This document shows, piece by piece, positions 14,650-20,177 of a stretch of DNA of 20,177 nucleotides (the first letter of the stretch is position 1; every line of letters begins with the position of its first letter). The position numbers and the translations under genes are program-made. This DNA comes from CAINVV01 sp964506325. GTDB taxonomy: Bacteria > Bacteroidota > Bacteroidia > Bacteroidales > Prolixibacteraceae. The notes beneath the pieces are model-generated. The model was not told the DNA's origin and did not search any database. It saw only the letters and a program-made list of their open reading frames with translations. The DNA lies in NCBI GenBank assembly GCA_964506325.1, contig CAZDLO010000060.1, positions 1 to 20,177 of the forward strand, given 5' to 3'.

Positions 14650-15858
14650 ATGAAGCACATCATATTACTGGGGGATGGAATGTCAGACCAGGCAGAAGTT
14701 GAACATGGAGGAAAAACTCCCTTGATGAATGCCAATACCCCGAACATGGATAAACTTGCTGCCCTGGGAAGGAGCGGCACGCTGAAAACAATTCCGGAAT
14801 CATTGCATCCGGGCAGTGAGGTGGCCAACCTTGCGGTCCTGGGTTATGATGTCGAGGCTGTTTATGAGGGGCGCGGCGTTATCGAGGCAGCAAGCATCGG
14901 CGTTACTTTGGAGGAGGGCGACCTGGCCATGAGGTGCAACCTGGTTACACTCACAGGAGATGTCATTCTCAATCATTCAGCAGGACATATTTCAACTGAA
15001 GAGGCGGATGAACTTATCAGGTATCTAAATGCACACCTGGGCAGCGAAATTGTCCAATTTTATACGGGAGTTTCCTATCGCCACCTCCTGGTCATCAAGG
15101 GAGGGAACAAAAATGTCACCTGTGCACCACCTCATGATTTCCCCGGAAAATTGTATAAACCACTCCTGCCAAAATCCTCTTCTGAGCATGGAGAAACAAC
15201 TTCACTGCTGATTAATAGTCTGATCAGCAGGTCGAAGGAATTGCTTGAGAACCATCCGGTGAACATCAAAAGAAAAGAGAAGGGCAAGGAGCCCGGAAAC
15301 TCAATATGGCCCTGGTCACCCGGATATAAGCCTGCCATGAAGAGCCTGAAAGAGATGTTCGGCATCCGCAATGGAGCCGTCATTTCCGCTGTCGACCTGA
15401 TCCAGGGTATTGGCGTATTTGCCGGACTTGACGTAATTAAAGTTCCCGGAGCAACGGGTTTGTACGATACAAATTATGAAGGAAAAGCCGAAGCGGCTGT
15501 TGAAGCGCTTAAGGATCATGATTTTGTCTATCTGCATGTTGAGGCCAGTGATGAGGCAGGTCACGAAGGTGATTATGACCTCAAACTCCGGACCATTGAG
15601 TACCTGGATCAAAGAGTTTTGAAATACCTGATGGAGAAGTGCGCTGAGATGGATGAGCCTGTTGCCATTGCCATGCTTCCTGATCATCCGACTCCCTGGA
15701 AACTCCGCACCCACACCAGGGATGCGGTTCCATTCGTAATTTATTCGCCGGGAACCGAACCTGATTCGGTTGAAAGGTATGATGAGGATTCAGCCAAAAA
15801 AGGTTTTTACGGAGAACTCAAAGGAAGTGAATTCATGAAAGCATTGTTGCAGTGTTAA
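14650..15858 (+). CDS. Alkaline-phosphatase-superfamily protein, archaeal-type phosphoglycerate-mutase-like; probable alternative homoserine kinase
   Basis: 402 residues. The fold is that of cofactor-independent phosphoglycerate mutase of the archaeal type: metal-binding Asp9 in LLGDGMSD, nucleophile Ser56 in GSEVANLAVLGYD, Asp301 and His305 in ASDEAGHEGD, Asp345-His346 in LPDHPTP, and His355 in RTHTRD. Homologues sitting in threonine operons have been curated as a proposed homoserine kinase (family TIGR02535), replacing the missing GHMP-type ThrB. Here it lies exactly between thrA and thrC, and no thrB is seen, so I infer it makes O-phosphohomoserine. The NSIWPWSPG segment fits that group. 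Plain phosphoglycerate mutase activity is the alternative. It is cytoplasmic with no signal peptide. A 156-bp structured spacer precedes it and a 69-bp gap follows before thrC. Confidence 0.85.
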   Translation: MKHIILLGDGMSDQAEVEHGGKTPLMNANTPNMDKLAALGRSGTLKTIPESLHPGSEVANLAVLGYDVEAVYEGRGVIEAASIGVTLEEGDLAMRCNLVTLTGDVILNHSAGHISTEEADELIRYLNAHLGSEIVQFYTGVSYRHLLVIKGGNKNVTCAPPHDFPGKLYKPLLPKSSSEHGETTSLLINSLISRSKELLENHPVNIKRKEKGKEPGNSIWPWSPGYKPAMKSLKEMFGIRNGAVISAVDLIQGIGVFAGLDVIKVPGATGLYDTNYEGKAEAAVEALKDHDFVYLHVEASDEAGHEGDYDLKLRTIEYLDQRVLKYLMEKCAEMDEPVAIAMLPDHPTPWKLRTHTRDAVPFVIYSPGTEPDSVERYDEDSAKKGFYGELKGSEFMKALLQC

Positions 15859-15927
15859 TTGTGATTTAGAAGCGCTTTAATTCAGGTGTTAATAGAAACT
15901 AAATATATTTTTCATTTTCGAACAACA

Positions 15928-17226
15928 ATGAAGTATTACAGTACCAGCAGAATTTCACCGGAGGTTGATCTCCATACAGCAGTGACGAAAGGTCTCGCGC
16001 CCGACAGGGGATTGTACATGCCTGAAAGGATACTCCCGCTTGAGCCTGTGTTTTTTGCGCAGATGGGAAACCTTACATTCCAGGAGATGTCCTTCCGTGT
16101 CGCGGAAAAATTCTTCGGAGATGATATCCCGGCAGAAAAACTAAGGGAAATAGTGGATGAAACCCTTAGTTTTCAAACCCCGCTTGTAGAAGTTGAACCG
16201 GATATCCATTCCCTCGAATTGTTTCATGGTCCGACCCTGGCGTTTAAAGATGTTGGTGCCCGTTTTATGGCAAGGATGCTCGCTTTTTTCCTTTCGGAAG
16301 AAAAGGAGACTGTTCATGTACTGGTGGCTACCTCAGGTGATACCGGAAGTGCGGTAGCCAATGGTTTCCTGGGTATTGACGGGATCAGGGTGCATGTGCT
16401 TTACCCCAAAGGCAAAGTAAGTGAGATCCAGGAAATGCAGTTTGTAACGCTAGGGCAGAACATTACCGCCCTTGAAGTAGACGGCTCCTTCGATGATTGC
16501 CAGGCGCTGGTAAAATCCGCATTTATGGATGAGGAACTTCAGGGTAAAATGGTGCTGACATCTGCCAATTCAATCAATGTTGCCCGTTTTTTACCCCAGG
16601 CGTTTTATTATTTCAATGCTGTGGCGCAACTGAAGAAAACAAACAAAAAGATTGTTTTCTCGGTGCCAAGCGGAAACTTCGGAAATCTGACTGCCGGTTT
16701 GATCGCAAAAATAATGGGATTGCCTGTTGAGCGGTTTATTGCTGCCAACAATAGCAATGATGTTGTTTTCAATTACCTGCAAACTGGCAATTTTGAGACA
16801 AAACCATCGGTTACAACCATTGCCAATGCAATGGATGTTGGCGATCCAAGTAATTTTGCTAGGATTCTTGATCTGTATGGTAAAGATCACCGCAAAATCT
16901 GTGAAATCCTGTCCGGAACAACATATTCTGATGAACAGATCAAGGAAAGCCTGGCTGCCTGTTTCAATTCAACCGAATATTTACTTGATCCTCATGGTGC
17001 TGTTGCCTATAGGGCACTGAAAGAGCAACTGACACAGGATGAGGTTGGTATTTTCCTTGAAACAGCCCATCCGGCCAAGTTTACCGAAACTGTAGAAGAT
17101 ATTGTAGGAAAGGGCAACGTCCCGATGCCAGACCGGTTGCTGGCATTTATGAGCGGGGAGAAGAAGCGTGTTGAGATGGGAACTGATTTTGCCGGGTTTA
17201 AGAATTATCTTCTATCCGTTCAATAA
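15928..17226 (+). CDS. thrC: Threonine synthase
   Basis: 432 residues from the ATG at 15928. A GTG 42 bp upstream is in frame but adds residues before the conserved MKYYSTSR start, so I prefer the ATG. It is a PLP-dependent enzyme converting O-phosphohomoserine to threonine and phosphate. The cofactor lysine is Lys107 in GPTLAFKDVGARF. The phosphate-binding loop appears as ATSGDTGSAVANGF, and SVPSGNFGNLTAG is a second family signature. The N-terminal pattern TKGLAPDRGLYMPE is typical of the bacterial class of about 430-480 residues. It is the last gene of the threonine operon and converges with the ABC-F gene over a 48-bp gap that shows no clear terminator. Confidence 0.96.
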   Translation: MKYYSTSRISPEVDLHTAVTKGLAPDRGLYMPERILPLEPVFFAQMGNLTFQEMSFRVAEKFFGDDIPAEKLREIVDETLSFQTPLVEVEPDIHSLELFHGPTLAFKDVGARFMARMLAFFLSEEKETVHVLVATSGDTGSAVANGFLGIDGIRVHVLYPKGKVSEIQEMQFVTLGQNITALEVDGSFDDCQALVKSAFMDEELQGKMVLTSANSINVARFLPQAFYYFNAVAQLKKTNKKIVFSVPSGNFGNLTAGLIAKIMGLPVERFIAANNSNDVVFNYLQTGNFETKPSVTTIANAMDVGDPSNFARILDLYGKDHRKICEILSGTTYSDEQIKESLAACFNSTEYLLDPHGAVAYRALKEQLTQDEVGIFLETAHPAKFTETVEDIVGKGNVPMPDRLLAFMSGEKKRVEMGTDFAGFKNYLLSVQ

Positions 17227-17274
17227 ACATTCGGGGCCGGAATAATCTCAGGAGTGGTATTTTCCGTCTTCTAA

Positions 17275-19134
17275 CTACTCAAGTTCGCTCAATTCCAGCC
17301 AGCGCAGCTCTTTTTCAGAAAGAATGGATGTTATGTCACTGTATCGCAACGATTTTTGCTGGAGTTCCCCGATGGGAAGTTCTCCGGAATTGAGTTCCGA
17401 TTCCAGGGATTTTTTCTCGCTCTCAAGTTGGCTGATCAGGTTTTCCAGTTCTTCAAGCTCCTTTTTCTCTTTGAAACTCAGTTTTCTTTTACCATCGGCA
17501 GGTTTTTCCCTGACGGGCTTTCCCGTCTTTTCTGCCACCAGGTCTGCTTTTGCTTTCTCTTCTGCCCAGTCGCGGTAATCTGAATAATTACCGGGGAAAT
17601 CCTTGATGGCTCCATTTCCTTCAAAAACAAAAAGGTGATCGACGATTTTATCCATGAAGAATCTGTCGTGAGAAACCACGATGGTACAACCGGTAAATGA
17701 TTTGAGGTAATCTTCGAGGACATTCAGTGTCATGATATCCAAATCGTTGGTTGGCTCATCCAGGATCAGGAAATTTGGATTTTTTATAAGAATGGTGCAA
17801 AGATAGAGCCGCCTTTTTTCACCTCCGCTTAATTTGGCAACCAGGGAGTACTGTGTTTCCGGAGGGAAAAGAAAGTAATTGAGAAACTGGGAGGCACTCA
17901 GTTTGGATCCGTCACCCATTTCGACAACTTCTGCAATTTCTTTGATGATATCTATCACCCGGGCATCAGGAGAAAATTGGATTCCGTCCTGCCTGAAATA
18001 TCCGAAGCTTACAGTTTCTCCGACCTCCATTTTACCGGCATCAGGCAGTAAAACACCGGTTAAAAGATTGAGAAAGGTGCTTTTGCCGGTTCCGTTTTTT
18101 CCTACTATTCCAATTTTTTCATACCGGGCGAACTTGTAGCTGAAATCTTTTAGGATAGTAACATCTCCAAAGGATTTCGATATGTTTTCAAGGTTGATGA
18201 TCTTTTGTCCAAGCCGCTGAGAGTTGATGGCAAGTTCAAGACGGTCGTCATTTATCCGCTTTGAGGCCTGTTCCTTTAGTTTGTATGCATTTTCAGTCCT
18301 GTATTTGGACTTGTGTGAACGTGCCTGGGGCATGCGTCTCAGCCACTCCAGCTCGGTGCGGAAGAGGTTTCTGGCACGCTCTATTTCACTGCTAAGATTC
18401 TGAAGTCGTTCGTTGCGTTTTTCGACATAGTACGAGTAATTTCCCTTGTACCTGAAGAGTGACTGATCATCCAGTTCTATGATTTCATTACAAACCCTGT
18501 CCAGGAAGTACCGGTCATGGGTAACCATAAGCAGGGTGCATTTGGCTTTTTCCAGAGTTCGCTCAAGCCATTCAATCATTTCCAGGTCAAGATGGTTGGT
18601 TGGTTCGTCAAGGATCAGAAAATCAGGCTCATCAATTAATACATGGGCCAGGGCCACACGCTTCTTCTGACCTCCGGATAGTTCGCGGATGGGCTGATTC
18701 AGGTCTGTGATGTTGAGCTCGGTAAGAATTTGTTTGATTTTCAGTTCAAAATCCCAGCAATTGAGGTGGTTGATTTTATCCATGGCTTTTTCGATCGCCC
18801 TGTGATCATGACTTGCCAGTGCTGCCTCATACTCGCGTACTGCATTGATGGTCTCACCTGTAGAACTGAATGCGGCTTCTATCACTGTTTCATCCGGGTT
18901 CAGCTCCGGTAACTGACGCAGGTAGCCGATCCTGATGTCGGGATTGAAAATGACCCTTCCGCTGTCGGCTACCTCATCTCCTGCCAGGATGTTCATCAGC
19001 GTGGTTTTTCCAGCCCCGTTTTTTGCAATCAGGGCCACTTTTTCCCCCTGTGTGATAGTGAATGAAATTTGTTCGAAAAGCTGCAAATCTCCCCAGTTTT
19101 TCGAGAGATTGTCCAGTTGTAGATATGGCACCAT
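17275..19134 (-). CDS. uup: ABC-F family ATPase, Uup-like
   Basis: 619 residues with two ABC ATPase domains and no membrane segment, so it is a soluble, probably ribosome-associated ATPase. Domain 1 has Walker A AKNGAGKTT (Lys43) and LSGGQKKRVALAH with LILDEPTNHLDLEMIEWLE. Domain 2 has GKNGTGKST (Lys351) and LSGGEKRRL with LILDEPTNDLD. The linker between them is highly charged and rich in arginine and lysine. A C-terminal helical hairpin follows (about residues 545-615, starting KLSFKEKKELEELENLI), the feature that marks Uup-like members. ABC-F proteins act on the ribosomal E-site to rescue or tune translation; Uup in Escherichia coli also affects transposon excision. A promoter element lies upstream, and the gene is divergent from nth. 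Confidence 0.93.
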   Translation of the reverse strand: MVPYLQLDNLSKNWGDLQLFEQISFTITQGEKVALIAKNGAGKTTLMNILAGDEVADSGRVIFNPDIRIGYLRQLPELNPDETVIEAAFSSTGETINAVREYEAALASHDHRAIEKAMDKINHLNCWDFELKIKQILTELNITDLNQPIRELSGGQKKRVALAHVLIDEPDFLILDEPTNHLDLEMIEWLERTLEKAKCTLLMVTHDRYFLDRVCNEIIELDDQSLFRYKGNYSYYVEKRNERLQNLSSEIERARNLFRTELEWLRRMPQARSHKSKYRTENAYKLKEQASKRINDDRLELAINSQRLGQKIINLENISKSFGDVTILKDFSYKFARYEKIGIVGKNGTGKSTFLNLLTGVLLPDAGKMEVGETVSFGYFRQDGIQFSPDARVIDIIKEIAEVVEMGDGSKLSASQFLNYFLFPPETQYSLVAKLSGGEKRRLYLCTILIKNPNFLILDEPTNDLDIMTLNVLEDYLKSFTGCTIVVSHDRFFMDKIVDHLFVFEGNGAIKDFPGNYSDYRDWAEEKAKADLVAEKTGKPVREKPADGKRKLSFKEKKELEELENLISQLESEKKSLESELNSGELPIGELQQKSLRYSDITSILSEKELRWLELSELE

Positions 19135-19155
19135 AGAAAAATCTTAAAATCGCTC

Positions 19156-19163
19156 CAAAGTTA
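19156..19163 (-). promoter_or_regulatory. -7 promoter element for the ABC-F gene
   Basis: On the minus strand TAACTTTG (19163-19156) exactly matches TAnnTTTG and lies 21 bp before the ATG at 19134. No clear TTG is found about 19 bp upstream, so the -33 element is weak. Confidence 0.45.
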
Positions 19164-19231
19164 ACATCTATGGTGATAGAATAAAGATTGTAAAGTGAAA
19201 GTGGCTATTTTTAGCGAATTAAAATCGTCCT

Positions 19232-19870
19232 ATGTCTCCCAAAGAAAGATGTGTCAAGATAACAGCATGGTTTCAGGTAAATATGCCGGTTGCCTAAACT
19301 GAACTCCACTTCTCGGATCCATACCAGTTGCTGGTGGCAGTGATTCTCTCCGCTCAATGCACTGACAAAAGGGTCAACCAGATTACCCCCGCCTTGTTTA
19401 AGAGGTTTCCTACTGCTGAAAAGATGGCTGAAAGTGAACCTGAAGTGGTGTTCGAGGAAATCCGGTCTTGTTCTTATCCCAACAACAAAGCGAAGAATCT
19501 TGTAGGGATGGCGCGGATGCTTGTGGCTGATTTTCAGGGTATTGTTCCAAGTGAGATGGACCAGTTGATCCTGTTGCCGGGTGTTGGCAGAAAGACTGCC
19601 AATGTTATTTTGTCGGTTGTTTTCAATAAGCCTGCAATGGCAGTGGATACCCATGTTTTCAGGGTCTCAGCGAGGCTTGGGCTCACTGTTGGTTCGAAGA
19701 ACCCTGAAGAAACCGAGCGGCAGCTTGTAAAATTGTTTCCGGCAGAATTGCTTCCTGTTGCTCACCATTGGCTTATCCTGCATGGCAGGTATGTGTGTGT
19801 GGCAAGGAAGCCTTTGTGCAGCAGCTGCGGCATACAGCAATGGTGCCTGGCGTTCGCTGAAAAAGAATGA
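19232..19870 (+). pseudogene. nth: Endonuclease III gene interrupted by one in-frame stop codon
   Basis: Reading from the ATG at 19232 gives MSPKERCVKITAWFQVNMPVA, then TAA at 19295-19297, then TELHFSDPYQLLVAVILSAQ in the same frame to the stop at 19868. The family has a Glu codon at that point (MPVAETELH), so one G-to-T change in GAA explains it. The rest is intact: helix-hairpin-helix Leu-Pro-Gly-Val-Gly-Arg-Lys121, catalytic Asp139, and 4Fe-4S cysteines 189, 196, 199 and 205 (numbered from the ATG). At 212 codons it matches the family length. The enzyme removes oxidised pyrimidines from DNA and cuts the abasic site. If translated from TTG at 19328, it would be a 180-residue protein lacking the N-terminal helix. 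It may be a recent null, a sequencing error, or a shortened but functional gene. Confidence 0.85.
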
Positions 19871-20033
19871 ATTTGGAAAATTGGTGCAACCATTGCTGTC
19901 CCGGGCTTATTGTGAAGTGAACCTGGTTTTTCCATTCTTTCCATTCGGCAAATTCAGGGTACTGGAATCATTCTAAATATTTTCCCGGTTGAGTAAATTT
20001 CAGCGTATAATTTTTATTTCACACAAAGCTTTT

Positions 20034-20041
20034 TACTTTTG
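20034..20041 (+). promoter_or_regulatory. -7 promoter element for the ferredoxin gene
   Basis: TACTTTTG is an exact match to TAnnTTTG, 48 bp before the ferredoxin ATG at 20090. The -33 region (TTTTTATTTC) is T-rich with no TTG. The implied leader is about 40 nt. The 219-bp spacer after nth (19871-20089) otherwise shows no gene or hairpin. Confidence 0.5.
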
Positions 20042-20089
20042 CACTGACAATATTGAAATCAAATTTCAGTTAAACCAATAAATTAAGTT

Positions 20090-20177
20090 ATGGCTTATAA
20101 AATTAATGACGCATGTATCGCTTGTGGTACCTGCATCGATGAGTGTCCTGTTGAAGCAATCGCTGAAGGTGAAATCT
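20090..20177 (+). CDS. 4Fe-4S ferredoxin (partial, C-terminus beyond right edge)
   Basis: Only 29 residues are visible, starting MAYKINDACIACGTCIDECP. Cys9, Cys12, Cys15 and Cys19-Pro20 form the classical CxxCxxCxxxCP motif for one 4Fe-4S cluster. The remainder, probably a second cluster binding motif in a short clostridial-type ferredoxin of 55-80 residues, is outside the window. It would carry low-potential electrons in the cytoplasm, which fits an anaerobic or microaerophilic lifestyle. A -7 promoter element lies 48 bp upstream, so it appears to be transcribed independently of nth. Confidence 0.88.
   Translation, partial: MAYKINDACIACGTCIDECPVEAIAEGEI

Noticed and set aside
15316..15714. 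132-codon minus-strand ORF
   Set aside because: It lies wholly antisense to the phosphoglycerate-mutase-like gene across its metal-binding motifs and shows no protein-like pattern.
19211..19654. 147-codon minus-strand ORF overlapping nth
   Set aside because: It is antisense to the conserved Nth catalytic region; a composition shadow, not a gene that could explain the nth stop codon.
19929..19946. Direct repeat TTTCCATTC twice after nth
   Set aside because: Two 9-bp copies in T-rich sequence with no flanking structure; no evidence of an attachment site or array.

Overview
The window looks like chromosomal DNA from a member of the Bacteroidota, most likely Bacteroidales. Three things suggest this: a NigD-like lipoprotein, a PstS-like lipoprotein and a TPR protein next to an ExbB gene, and several promoters matching the Bacteroidota -7 consensus TAnnTTTG. 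Most genes lack a clear Shine-Dalgarno sequence. Coding density is high. I see no rRNA, tRNA, insertion sequence, phage gene or CRISPR array, and most of the window reads as core genome.

Left third (1-7335, all minus strand). Read in the direction of transcription, the order is a NigD-like lipoprotein, a secreted S9-family serine peptidase with its own promoter, a 74-residue two-helix membrane protein, a PstS-like substrate-binding lipoprotein, a large periplasmic TPR protein with a C-terminal carboxypeptidase-regulatory-like domain, and the start of an ExbB/TolQ proton-channel subunit cut by the left edge. The last three are closely spaced and probably form one envelope-energisation unit.

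Middle (7336-10204). A 446-bp spacer with no gene holds a striking three-half-site palindrome and a good promoter for an ICMT-like membrane methyltransferase. That gene converges on clpS, and the two stop codons share the palindrome CTAG. Next is a secreted TPR/SPOR-domain protein on the minus strand.

Right half. A divergent promoter region leads into bcp-recA (13-bp gap). Two tandem hairpins, the second a textbook intrinsic terminator, separate recA from a threonine operon: bifunctional aspartokinase/homoserine dehydrogenase (thrA), an alkaline-phosphatase-superfamily protein resembling archaeal-type phosphoglycerate mutase that occupies the homoserine kinase slot, and threonine synthase (thrC). 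Together these would take aspartate to threonine, apart from the aspartate-semialdehyde dehydrogenase step. Then come an ABC-F ATPase (Uup-like, minus strand), a divergently placed endonuclease III gene with an in-frame TAA where a conserved Glu codon is expected, and the start of a 4Fe-4S ferredoxin cut by the right edge.

I did not find a clearly new system. The observations most worth checking are the nonsense codon in nth, the non-canonical homoserine kinase candidate, the hairpin pair upstream of thrA, and the palindrome cluster at 7444-7477.
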